Below are positions 6,726 through 15,455 of a stretch of DNA of 33,260 bases, one piece after another. Made by a program: the position numbers and the translations under genes. Numbering within the stretch: the stretch's first letter is position 1; every line of letters begins with the position of its first letter. The notes under the pieces are model-generated. The model was not told where the DNA came from, searched no databases, and saw nothing but the letters and a program-made list of their open reading frames with translations. Source of the DNA: Gemmatimonadota bacterium (GTDB lineage: Bacteria; Gemmatimonadota; Gemmatimonadetes; Gemmatimonadales; Gemmatimonadaceae); assembly GCA_021299375.1 (NCBI GenBank), contig JAJTGR010000056.1:1-33260 (forward strand). Direction: 5' to 3'.

Positions 6726-9700
6726 ATGAGCCGCTCGGCGCACCCGCGAGGCCTGACGCTGGCACGGCTGGCGACCGCCGATTCTCCGGCGCCGGTCACG
6801 ACGCGCGCGTGCGAGGTGCTGCTGGAGGAAGGGCAGGCCGCCGAGCGGCGCGGGCAGCGAGCGGAGGCCCGGGCCCTGTACGAACAGGCGCTGGGGTCAC
6901 TCCGCACCGAGGCGGACGGAGCGCGTACGTCCACGATCCTGCGCTGGATCGCCCGCACGTATGTGGGCGATGCGCAGATGGACGCGGCGCTCGATTGCCT
7001 GAACGCCGCGGTCGCGATCGCCGAGGCCTGCGGTGACGAAGGGGCTGCCGGCAGTGCGATCAACATTCAGGCCGTGGTGCACTGGCAGCTGGGCGACCTC
7101 GACGAGGCCGAGCGCCTCTATCTCACCGCGCGCACGCGCGCCCTGCGGGCGGGCGATGCGAAGCTGGCCGCGATGACGGCACAGAACCTCGGGGTCATTG
7201 CGAATGTGCGCGGTGAACTCACGGAGGCACGCCAGCACTACGAGGCGAGCCTCGAGGAGTATCGCGCGCTCGGATCGGCGAAGGACATGATCGGCGCCCT
7301 CAACAACCTCGGGCTGCTGCACACCCACACCCAGGACTGGGCGGCGGCGGAGCATGCCTTTGGGGAGGCCATACGCATCAGCGAGTTGCAGGATGATGTG
7401 AGCACCCGGATGCTGATCGATGTCAACCTTGCGGAGATGTGGGTGGCGCGGCAGGACTACGGACGTGCTCACGTTGCCGTCCGGCACGCGATGGAGCTTG
7501 CGAATCGCTCCGGCGATGGCAGCTCCATGGGGCAGGCGAGCAAGCTCCTGGGCGTCATCGCGCGGGAAACCGGCGACCCCGCCGACGCCGAGGAGCACTT
7601 CCGTCGCGCCGAGGAGATCGCGGCAACGCGCCAGGACATGCTGCTGCAGGCCGAGGTGGCCCGCGAGGCGGGCGAACTCGCGCGGCGTCAGGGGCATAAC
7701 AAGGATGTGCTCCGGTACCTCAATCGTGCTCACCGCCTCTTCGCGCAGTTGCGGGCCCGGCGGGATCTGGCCGACATCGACCGGCGCAACAGCGAGCTCG
7801 AGGCCGAGTTCCTGCAGGTGGCGCGGCGCTGGGGTGAATCGATCGAAGCCAAGGACCGCTACACGCAGGGCCATTGCCTGCGCGTGGCCGACCTGGCGTG
7901 TGCCATGGCCGCAGATCTGGGGATGGCCGATCAGGACCTGTTCTGGTTCCGCATCGGCGCCCTGCTGCACGACGTCGGCAAGATCGTCATTCCCGAGGCG
8001 GTGCTGAACAAGGCGGGGAAACTGACCGACGCCGAGTGGGCGCTCATGCGAAGCCACACCACGGCGGGGGTGGACATGCTTGCCGGCGTGGAGTTCCCAT
8101 GGGACGTGCTGCCCATCATTCGCTCGCATCATGAGAAATGGGACGGCACGGGCTACCCCGATCAGCTCCGGGGAGAGGCGATCCCACTCGTCGCCCGCAT
8201 CTTGTGTGTGGCCGACGTGTACGACGCCCTGACCAGCACCCGCAGCTACAAGCGCGCGCTCGCGCATGTGGATGCGGTCGAGATCATGCGGCGCGATGTC
8301 GGTGTGATGTTCGATCCTGCCGTCTTCGCGTCGTTCGAACGGGTGGTCTCGGCGTGGGCGTTGCGCACCGAGCCGGCGGTGTCAGCTCCCGTGGCCCCGG
8401 AGCCCGAGGCGGCGGCACCGGCGGCGGCACCGCCGGCGGCACCGGTCCCGGAGCTTGACGACCTGACCGCGCTGCCCCTGCGTCGGGCGTTCCGCGAAGC
8501 CGCCGAGCGGGTGCTCGATGCGCGTCGGACGACCGAGCGCCCGGTGTCGCTGCTGGTCATGGACATCGATCACTTCAAGCTGGTGAACGACTGCTTCGGT
8601 CACCAGCAGGGGGACGATGCCCTCCGGATGGTCGCGACGCTGCTGCAGCAGGCCGCGCGCCGCAGCGACTTTATCGCCCGGTATGCGGGTGACGAACTGG
8701 TGGCGCTCCTGCCGGGGAGCACCCTCGAGGACGCCGTCGCCATGGCGGAGCATCTGCGGGCCGGCGTGGAGTGCGCCTCCTGCCCCCGACGGGACGGATC
8801 GCCGGATCCGGTACGGGTGACGTTGTCGATCGGCGTGGCCTCGGCCCCGACCCATGGGCAATCGTTCGATGAGTTGTTCGCCGCGGCCGATGGGGCGCTC
8901 TACGCTGCGAAGCGCCGCGGCCGCAACGCAGTGGCCATGGCCAGCGCCACGACCGGCTCGCCTGAGGCGGCGCTGCTGCTGGACGGCTTCATTGGACGCC
9001 ACGCGGAGCGGCAGCGGCTGCGCCAGCTGCTCGAGGTGGCCGCCAACGGTGCGCCCCGGGTGGTTGCGGTCGTGGGCGAAGCGGGGATCGGCAAGTCGAC
9101 GCTGTTGCGCCAGCTCGGTCCCGAGATCGGTGTGCGCGCCGGCGCACTGCTGGTGGGGCGCTGCCTCGAGGCCGATGTGCGTCCACCCTACGGGCCATGG
9201 GCCGACGTGATCGGGGCCATCCACGCCCTCGGCCTCGTGCCGCTGCGCCCGTGGCGCGAGCTCGGTCGGCTGGTGCCGGCGTTGGGGGCTCCCGCCGATC
9301 GGCCGGAGACCCCGGTGGCAGCGTCGGCAGCCCGCTATACCCTCATGCACGAGATCGAGGAGTACCTCACCCGCGCGGCCACCGCGCGGCCGTTGGTGAT
9401 CGTGCTCGACGATATGCACTGGGGCGACCGCGAAACGTGGGACGTGCTCGAACTGCTGGTGCCGCGCCTTTCCGGCCAGCGCCTGCTGCTCTGCCTCGCC
9501 CTGCGGCGCGAAGATGTCCCAGCGGACGTCGCCCAGCGGATGTCCCGCCTGTCGCGTCATGAGTGCGTGAGTGAACTGACGCTCGGTCGCCTGTCGCACG
9601 ACGAGTTGGAGCACTGGTTGCGCAGCGCCCTCGGCGGCCGCCCCCTCGACTCGGCGCTGCTTGACCACGTGGCGGATCACACCGAGGGGAACCCGCTCTT

Positions 9701-11585
9701 TGCGGTGCAGTCGCTGCAGATGCTGCTCGAGGAAGAGGTGCTGTCCTTCGATGACGGCGCATGGCGGTATCGCCCGCAGGCGGAACAGCCAATGCCGACC
9801 GCCGTGCGCGAGTTGCTCACCCGGCGGCTCGCGCGGCTGTCCGACGCCACGCGGGAGGTACTCACGGCCGCCGCCATCGTGGGCACCCGGTTCGACGCCG
9901 ACCTGCTCCTCGCGACGACTACGCGCGACGAGGGGACGGTGCTCGAGGCGCTCGACGAAGGCGTACGCGTTCAGGTGCTCACGTCGGGTGCGCCGGACAG
10001 TCCGACCACGTACGAGTTCACGCACGGACTGCTGGCGGATGTCCTGCGCCGGTCGGGCAATCCGCTGCGGATGCGACGCATGCACGAACGTGTGGCGCGG
10101 CTGCTCGCCGCACGCCCGACCTCAGCCCCCGCCGACATCGCGACCCACTTCGATCAGGCCGGGTGCGGCCCCGAAGCGCTCAGCCAAGCCGTGTGCGCTG
10201 CCGATCGGGCCATGTCGGTGTACGCCTACGATGCGGCGGCCACCTGCCTGACGCTGGCGTCGCGGCATACGGTCACCCCGGTGGAGCACGCCGATGTCGT
10301 GTGGCGCCAGGCCATGCTCGACGAAACGGTCGGACGCTATGAGAAGGCCGAGCGGCACTGCGAGGCGTTGCTCACTGAGCACGGTGCAGGCGCCACGGCG
10401 ATCGGCGTGACCCGGAAGGCCCGCCGCATGGTACAGCGACTGCGGTTGCTGCGTGGTGCCTCGGCGGCCGAGGTGGGCATCAGCTGCCAGCAGCTGTACG
10501 AGGCGGCGCTCGCCGCCGACGATCACGCGGAGTCGGTCGCGCTGCTGATGATGCTGTCGCAGGTGCACGGCCGGCTGGGGAACGACGCCGAGGCCGAGCG
10601 CACGGCCAGCACAGCGGTAAGCGTGGCCCGGTCGCTCGGTGACACGGCCCTGCTGGCCGACGCTATCATGCGCGAAGGCTCGGCCATGCTGACCACGGCC
10701 CCGGCCGATACCGTGCGCCACTATCGCCAGGCGCTCGACCTGTTCACGCAGCGCCACGACCGGCGTGGCCAGCTGCGCTGCCAGATCAACATCGGCGTCG
10801 CGTGTGACCGGGCCGGGAATCACCCGGCCGCCGAGCTGGCCTACGCCAGCGCCCTCGACATTGGCCGCGAGGTCCAGGCCGCGGACCTCACGGCGCTGGC
10901 ATCCATGAACCTGGGCGTGCTGCTGATGAAGCTGGGCCGCTTTACCGAGGCGTCCCAGCGATTCGAGGACACCCTGCGGAGCGCGAGCGCCGCACACCAC
11001 GAGCCGCACCGGCTGGGTGCGCTGTACAATCTCGCGCACCTGGCGCGCGAGCGCGGCGACCCGGCCGGTGCCACCGAGCGGTATGGCGCGGCGATCCGGC
11101 TCGCGCGCCAGCTGGGGCAGCTCGACATCCACGTGGGGGCGACCTGCGGCATCGGGCTCGCTGAGCTGGCCCTCGGGCGCCTCGCCTCAGCCCGCGCCCA
11201 GTTGCAGGCCGCGCAGTCCATTCTCGACGGGCGGCCACAGTGGTTCCAGGGGCGCGAACTGTTTGTGGCCCTCGGGGTGCGGCTGCAGCTGGCCGCGGGG
11301 GCGACCGACAACGCAGTGCGGACGCTCTGCGACACGCTGGCGGTGGCAGATGGATTCGATTCGTACGCCGCCGTCTGGCTGGCCGCCGAGTGCGCCGCGG
11401 CCGTGCGTGCCGTCGGTGGGCCCCCGGACCGGTGGCACGCGGTCAATGCCCGGTACACCGTGCATGCGCGGGCACTTGGGTATGCGCCACTCCTGGACCG
11501 CCTGGCGGGGACCACACCGGAACACCGGATGCCCGAGGGCGGTCTGGCGGACGGTGAGGCCCCGAGCGGACGCTTCGCCGCCTGA
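6726..11585 (+). CDS. TPR / HD-GYP / GGDEF-type / STAND ATPase / TPR fusion signalling protein
   Basis: A 1619-residue cytoplasmic protein with no signal peptide or membrane helix. Domains in order: TPR repeats (about 28-365); an HD-GYP phosphodiesterase (about 372-535) with His383, H415-D416, H468-H469 and G476-Y477-P478; an Ala/Pro-rich linker (about 555-578); a diguanylate-cyclase-type domain (about 580-745) with M-D-I-D-H-F-K at 612-618, signature A-G-D-E-L at 654-658 and an upstream R-x-x-D inhibitory site at 645-648; and an AAA/STAND ATPase with Walker A G-E-A-G-I-G-K-S at 784-791 and Walker B ending D895-D896. More TPR-like helices run to the end. HD-GYP domains degrade and GGDEF domains make cyclic di-GMP; both sites look largely intact, though A-G-D-E-L departs from G-G-D-E-F. 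There is no DNA-binding domain. The ATG at 6726 is the first in-frame Met near the TPRs; the frame is open far upstream but overlaps the lipoprotein. Confidence 0.93.
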   Translation: MSRSAHPRGLTLARLATADSPAPVTTRACEVLLEEGQAAERRGQRAEARALYEQALGSLRTEADGARTSTILRWIARTYVGDAQMDAALDCLNAAVAIAEACGDEGAAGSAINIQAVVHWQLGDLDEAERLYLTARTRALRAGDAKLAAMTAQNLGVIANVRGELTEARQHYEASLEEYRALGSAKDMIGALNNLGLLHTHTQDWAAAEHAFGEAIRISELQDDVSTRMLIDVNLAEMWVARQDYGRAHVAVRHAMELANRSGDGSSMGQASKLLGVIARETGDPADAEEHFRRAEEIAATRQDMLLQAEVAREAGELARRQGHNKDVLRYLNRAHRLFAQLRARRDLADIDRRNSELEAEFLQVARRWGESIEAKDRYTQGHCLRVADLACAMAADLGMADQDLFWFRIGALLHDVGKIVIPEAVLNKAGKLTDAEWALMRSHTTAGVDMLAGVEFPWDVLPIIRSHHEKWDGTGYPDQLRGEAIPLVARILCVADVYDALTSTRSYKRALAHVDAVEIMRRDVGVMFDPAVFASFERVVSAWALRTEPAVSAPVAPEPEAAAPAAAPPAAPVPELDDLTALPLRRAFREAAERVLDARRTTERPVSLLVMDIDHFKLVNDCFGHQQGDDALRMVATLLQQAARRSDFIARYAGDELVALLPGSTLEDAVAMAEHLRAGVECASCPRRDGSPDPVRVTLSIGVASAPTHGQSFDELFAAADGALYAAKRRGRNAVAMASATTGSPEAALLLDGFIGRHAERQRLRQLLEVAANGAPRVVAVVGEAGIGKSTLLRQLGPEIGVRAGALLVGRCLEADVRPPYGPWADVIGAIHALGLVPLRPWRELGRLVPALGAPADRPETPVAASAARYTLMHEIEEYLTRAATARPLVIVLDDMHWGDRETWDVLELLVPRLSGQRLLLCLALRREDVPADVAQRMSRLSRHECVSELTLGRLSHDELEHWLRSALGGRPLDSALLDHVADHTEGNPLFAVQSLQMLLEEEVLSFDDGAWRYRPQAEQPMPTAVRELLTRRLARLSDATREVLTAAAIVGTRFDADLLLATTTRDEGTVLEALDEGVRVQVLTSGAPDSPTTYEFTHGLLADVLRRSGNPLRMRRMHERVARLLAARPTSAPADIATHFDQAGCGPEALSQAVCAADRAMSVYAYDAAATCLTLASRHTVTPVEHADVVWRQAMLDETVGRYEKAERHCEALLTEHGAGATAIGVTRKARRMVQRLRLLRGASAAEVGISCQQLYEAALAADDHAESVALLMMLSQVHGRLGNDAEAERTASTAVSVARSLGDTALLADAIMREGSAMLTTAPADTVRHYRQALDLFTQRHDRRGQLRCQINIGVACDRAGNHPAAELAYASALDIGREVQAADLTALASMNLGVLLMKLGRFTEASQRFEDTLRSASAAHHEPHRLGALYNLAHLARERGDPAGATERYGAAIRLARQLGQLDIHVGATCGIGLAELALGRLASARAQLQAAQSILDGRPQWFQGRELFVALGVRLQLAAGATDNAVRTLCDTLAVADGFDSYAAVWLAAECAAAVRAVGGPPDRWHAVNARYTVHARALGYAPLLDRLAGTTPEHRMPEGGLADGEAPSGRFAA

Positions 11586-11600
11586 ACCCGCGGGGAGTCG

Positions 11601-11678
11601 GCGCGCCACGGAAGCGCGCCACGGAAGCGCGCCACGGAAGCGCGCCACGGAAGCGCGCCACGGAAGCGCGCCACGGCA
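11601..11678. repeat. Six tandem 13-bp repeats, GCGCGCCACGGAA
   Basis: Five exact copies (11601-11665) and a sixth ending CA instead of AA (11666-11678), with no spacers. The array starts 16 bp after the stop of the large signalling gene and ends 25 bp before the stop of the convergent permease gene. Since GCGCGC is self-complementary, neighbouring units can pair as 6-bp stems with a CACGGAA loop, giving up to three hairpins in a row. It may act as a transcript end in both directions. Confidence 0.95.
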
Positions 11679-11702
11679 TCGGGAAACGAGGGCGCGCGCG
11701 GC

Positions 11703-12548
11703 CTACGGGCCAGTCAGCCGATCGGCGAGACGGGCCACCGCCAGTACGGTGAGCACCAGCAGCAGCGCCGGCGCCATCGCGACCCACCACGCGCTCCCCA
11801 GGTAGGCCACGCCGTCCTGCAGGATCGTGCCCCAGCTGGGCGTGGGCGGACGCACCCCGAGACCCAGGAAGGACACGCCCGCCTCCACCGCCAGCAGATC
11901 GGCCAGCAGCGTGGCGCTGGCGGCGCCCACCACCCGCGTCAGTTGCGGGGCCACGTGGTGCACCAGTACGCGTCGCGGCGGCACACCAAGCGCCTCCGCG
12001 GCCCGCACGAATTCGCGGGCGCGCACCGCGCGCGCTTCGGTGTAGACCACCTGCGCCAGCGCCGTCCAGCTTCCGGCCCCCAGCAGCAACGCCAGCATGA
12101 GCACCGACGGGTGTGGCACCACCAGCATGATGGCCAGCAGCAGCAGCTTCCGCGGTATCGCCCGCAGCGCATCGGCCATATCCATCAGCAGGCCACCGAC
12201 AACGGACCCGCTCGAGGCGGCCATCACCCCCCATGCGGTCGCGAGGATCGTGGCGACCACCGTGGCCAGCCCGCTCACCGCGAGCGACACGCGGCCGCCG
12301 TGGAGCAGGCGGCTCAGCAGGTCGCGCGAGTAGGGATCGGTCCCCAGGGGGTGCGCAAGACTGGGGGGGGCATTCTTGAGCCCCACGATGTCCAGCTGCT
12401 GCGAGGGGTCGTAGGGGGCGAGCCACGGGGCCGCCACGGCCGAGAGGACCATCAGCACCAACAGCGCGGTGGACAGCGGCAGGCGTCGTGCCAGCCATCG
12501 CGGCCGCGCCAACGGCGGCGCGTACCCGGCGCGCAGCACGACACTCAT
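11703..12548 (-). CDS. ABC transporter permease, DppC/OppC type
   Basis: A 281-residue inner-membrane permease of the dipeptide/oligopeptide/nickel importer class. The N-terminus has one membrane helix (about 25-42), then A-P-Y-D-P and the class hallmark H-P-L-G-T-D-P-Y-S-R-D-L-L-S-R-L-L-H-G. About five further helices follow, with the ATPase-coupling loop A-E-A-L-G-V-P-P-R-R in the second half. The ATG at 12548 overlaps the stop of the upstream permease (ATGA); the frame is open further but that part shadows the other permease. It forms the channel with the DppB-type partner. No ATPase gene is next to it. Confidence 0.92.
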   Translation of the reverse strand: MSVVLRAGYAPPLARPRWLARRLPLSTALLVLMVLSAVAAPWLAPYDPSQQLDIVGLKNAPPSLAHPLGTDPYSRDLLSRLLHGGRVSLAVSGLATVVATILATAWGVMAASSGSVVGGLLMDMADALRAIPRKLLLLAIMLVVPHPSVLMLALLLGAGSWTALAQVVYTEARAVRAREFVRAAEALGVPPRRVLVHHVAPQLTRVVGAASATLLADLLAVEAGVSFLGLGVRPPTPSWGTILQDGVAYLGSAWWVAMAPALLLVLTVLAVARLADRLTGP

Positions 12549-13531
12549 GGGCGAGGCGTCTCGTCGGTGCGCAGCCGCGGATCGAGCCGCGACACCAGCA
12601 GCTCGGTGAGCAGCGATCCCGCCGCCACCGCCGCCGACACGACGATCACGATGCCGCCCACCAACGGCGCGTCGCGCAACGTGACCGCCTGCACCAGCAG
12701 TGACCCCATGCCGGGCCACGAGAAGAGCGACTCCACGACGATGGTTCCACCGACCACGGCCGGGAGCATCGTGCCCAGCAGCGCCACGCTGCCCGCCACC
12801 GACGGACGGAGCACATGCCGCATGAGCAGCCGCCACGGGGCAACCCCGCGTGCCCGAGCCGCACGGACGTGCGGGTCAGCCGCCATGGCGCGCACCGCCT
12901 GGCGCTGCTGCCGCACAAGCCCGGCGCTCCATGACAGCGCCAGCGCGGTGGCCGGGAGCACCAGATGCCAGCCCCGATCGCGCCAGCGGACCATTCCGGA
13001 ACCGGTGAGCGCCACCAGCGGATCGTCGAGTCCGCCGGCGGGGAAGAGGCCAAGGTGCAGGGCGAACACGGCCAGGAGCGCGGTACCGAGCACGACCTCG
13101 GGCATGGCATACCCCGCGGTGAGTGCCGTGGCCGCGACGCGCGCCCCACGGCTGTCCGGGCGCCAGCCGTGGAGCGTACCGATGCACATACCCAGCAGGG
13201 TCGCGAGGACCAGGGCGGTGCCGGAGAGCAGGACCGTGGCCGGCAGCGCGTCGCCAAGGACGGCGACGACGGGCCGGCCTTCGCTGCTGGAGACGCCCAG
13301 CCGACCGCGCAGCACGTCGCCGGCGTAGCGGGCGAGTTGCACCGGCAGCGGCCGCTCCAGACCCAACCGCTCGGCCAGCGCCGCCCGCGCGGCCACCGAA
13401 CGCCCACGCCCCTCCACCGACCCGGTTGTGGCATCCCCCGGAGCCAGGCGCAGCAGCGCGAAGCTGGCGGTCGTCGCCAGCAGGACGACCAGCACCGACC
13501 GGCCCACCCGCCGGATGATCGACACGCGCAT
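12545..13531 (-). CDS. ABC transporter permease, DppB/OppB type
   Basis: A 328-residue permease with the DppB-type layout. An N-terminal helix (about 9-27) ends in L-R-L-A-P-G-D, a periplasmic region contains E-R-L-G-L-E-R-P-L-P-V-Q, and about five further helices follow. The coupling loop A-A-R-A-R-G-V-A-P-W-R-L-L is at about 215-227, and V-E-S-L-F-S-W-P-G-M-G, typical of this subfamily, is near 270. It is the first gene of the - strand permease pair and diverges from the binding-protein gene with 103 bp between starts. The substrate class is probably peptides, but nickel or other small solutes use the same fold. Confidence 0.92.
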   Translation of the reverse strand: MRVSIIRRVGRSVLVVLLATTASFALLRLAPGDATTGSVEGRGRSVAARAALAERLGLERPLPVQLARYAGDVLRGRLGVSSSEGRPVVAVLGDALPATVLLSGTALVLATLLGMCIGTLHGWRPDSRGARVAATALTAGYAMPEVVLGTALLAVFALHLGLFPAGGLDDPLVALTGSGMVRWRDRGWHLVLPATALALSWSAGLVRQQRQAVRAMAADPHVRAARARGVAPWRLLMRHVLRPSVAGSVALLGTMLPAVVGGTIVVESLFSWPGMGSLLVQAVTLRDAPLVGGIVIVVSAAVAAGSLLTELLVSRLDPRLRTDETPRP

Positions 13532-13575
13532 GACGCAAAGTCTCGACTGGGTGCGACCGATACTTCATCGCGAGG

Positions 13576-13598
13576 GGCGGGTGTCCGCACGACCCGCC
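13576..13598. promoter_or_regulatory. Inverted repeat between divergent ABC importer genes
   Basis: Arms GGCGGGT (13576-13582) and ACCCGCC (13592-13598) with a 9-base spacer, 36 bp before the binding-protein ATG and 44 bp from the permease start. The position suits an operator shared by both directions or a leader hairpin. No matching repeat was noticed elsewhere in the window. Confidence 0.35.
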
Positions 13599-13634
13599 TC
13601 CGGCCCCCTTCGTTCCCGATTCGCCGACCTCGCC

Positions 13635-15317
13635 ATGACGACGTCCGTTCGCCCCCGCCTCGCCCACCCGGTCTCCACGCCCTGCGCCTTCCTGCTTGGC
13701 CTCCTCCTCACCGGAGCCTGCGGTGAACGGGCCGCGGGCGATGCCGTCGCAGATCCGGCCAGCACAGCCGGCGTCGTGATTGCCACGGCCGCCGACGCCG
13801 ATGCCCTAGTGCCGCCGCTCGTCGCCACGACGGCCGGCAAGCAGGTCGTCGATCTGCTCTTCGATCATCTCGCCGAGCCGACGTCGACCCGCGTCCGGAC
13901 CGATGGCGATGCCGGCTTCGCGCCGCGCCTCGCCCACCGCTGGCAGTGGTCGGCTGACTCGCTCTCGATTGCCTTCGCGCTCGATTCGGCGGCGCGCTGG
14001 CACGACGGACGCCCGGTGACCGCCGCCGATGTGCAGTTCTCGTTTGCGCTGTACACCGATCCGGCCGTGGGGTCGATGCACGCGCGCGGTTTCGATGGCA
14101 TCGATTCCGTGACTGTGCGGGACACCCACACGGTGGTGGCGTGGTGGCACCGGCGGCACCCCGAGCAGTTCTTCCAGTTCGTCTACAATCTTGCCGTGAT
14201 GCCGAAGCACCTGCTCGATACCGTGCCGCGCGATGGCTTGCTGGCGTCGGCGTACGCGAGCGCCCCGGTGGGGAGTGGGCGCTACCGTTTCGGCACGTGG
14301 GAACGCAAGCGGCGGCTGGTGCTGGTGGCCGACAGCGTGAACTATCGCGGGCGCCCCCGCTTCGATCGGGTGATCTGGTCGGTGGCGCCCGATCCCAATA
14401 CGGCCACGATGGCGGTGCTCACCGGTCAGGCCGATGTGTTGGAGGTGCTGCGCGGTGATGCGGTCGGCAAGGTGGCCGCCACGCCGACGCTCAAGGCCGT
14501 CGAATACGGCAGCCTCGATTACGGCTATCTCGCGCTCAACCATCGGGCCCCACGCGGGCGCGCATCGCTGTTCGCCGATCGGGCGTTGCGGCTCGCGCTG
14601 ACGCAGGCCATCGATCGTGGTGCCGTGGTGCGGAATGCGCTGGATTCGCTGGGGCGGGTGGCGCTGGGCCCCTTCACGCGCTCCGACGTCACGGTCGACA
14701 CGACCGCTCTCGGCATCGCCTTCGATTCCGCGGCCGCGGGTCGGGCGCTCGACTCGCTCGGGTGGCGTCGGGTGGCCGGGAATCCGGTGCGGGTGAAGAA
14801 CGGCCGCCCGCTGCGCTTCGCCATGTTGGTGCCGGCCTCGAGCGGCACCCGCAGGAAGCTGGCGGTGCTGCTGCAGGGCCAGCTGGCCGCGGCCGGCGTG
14901 GGCGTCGAGATCGAGCCGGTGGACGCGGGCGTGTTTGCCAGCCGGCTGCAGCAGGGCGACTTCGAGGCGGCACTCAACGTGTGGCGGAACGACCCCAGCC
15001 CCTCGGGGCTCCGGCAGGCCTGGGGCGCACCCAAGGGCGACGATGTCGGGGCCAATTTCGGGCGCTATGCGAGCGCCGCGTTCGACGCCACACTGGACAG
15101 CGCGATCGCGACCTTCGAGCCGGCCGCGCGCACGACGCTGTTCCGGCGCGCCCACGCCCTCCTCGTGGCCGACGCGCCCGCAATCTGGCTGTACGAACCG
15201 CGCAACCTCGCCGCCGTGCATACCCGGCTGGTGCCGGTGGGGGTACGCCCCGATGCCTGGCTGGCGCAGCTTGGCGACTGGCGCGCCGACGGTACCCGGA
15301 CGGCGGCGGCGCGGTAG
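13635..15317 (+). CDS. ABC transporter substrate-binding lipoprotein, SBP family 5
   Basis: A 560-residue periplasmic solute receptor tethered by lipid. The signal peptide ends in a lipobox L-T-G-A-C with Cys29. The mature protein follows the family 5 pattern: V-V-D-L-L-F-D-H-L-A near 75, W-H-D-G-R-P-V-T-A-A-D-V-Q-F-S near 120, P-V-G-S-G-R-Y-R-F near 213, and L-A-L-N-H near 298 followed by R-L-A-L-T-Q-A-I-D-R. Family 5 proteins bind di- and oligopeptides, nickel or opines. The ATG at 13635 is used because it places the signal peptide correctly; the frame is open upstream. It diverges from the two permeases and is convergent with the IclR gene. Confidence 0.93.
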   Translation: MTTSVRPRLAHPVSTPCAFLLGLLLTGACGERAAGDAVADPASTAGVVIATAADADALVPPLVATTAGKQVVDLLFDHLAEPTSTRVRTDGDAGFAPRLAHRWQWSADSLSIAFALDSAARWHDGRPVTAADVQFSFALYTDPAVGSMHARGFDGIDSVTVRDTHTVVAWWHRRHPEQFFQFVYNLAVMPKHLLDTVPRDGLLASAYASAPVGSGRYRFGTWERKRRLVLVADSVNYRGRPRFDRVIWSVAPDPNTATMAVLTGQADVLEVLRGDAVGKVAATPTLKAVEYGSLDYGYLALNHRAPRGRASLFADRALRLALTQAIDRGAVVRNALDSLGRVALGPFTRSDVTVDTTALGIAFDSAAAGRALDSLGWRRVAGNPVRVKNGRPLRFAMLVPASSGTRRKLAVLLQGQLAAAGVGVEIEPVDAGVFASRLQQGDFEAALNVWRNDPSPSGLRQAWGAPKGDDVGANFGRYASAAFDATLDSAIATFEPAARTTLFRRAHALLVADAPAIWLYEPRNLAAVHTRLVPVGVRPDAWLAQLGDWRADGTRTAAAR

Positions 15318-15455
15318 CGGGGGCCGCAGCCTCCGCCCCTGGAGGAGCCGCAGACCCGGTACGCCGGCCAGGGGCACCGCGTCCACCGGGTGCACGAGCG
15401 GCACGGGCCAGCATTCACCACGGGGCGCCGGGCGAGCCTCGGGCGCCTTCTCGCC

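Noticed and set aside
11601-11678. CRISPR array
   Set aside because: The units are 13 bp with no spacers between them and there are no cas genes, so this is a plain tandem repeat.
15318-15455. Terminator between the binding-protein and IclR genes
   Set aside because: Only a 5-bp CCTCC/GGAGG stem near 15330-15345 is visible, with no T-run, which is too weak to call.
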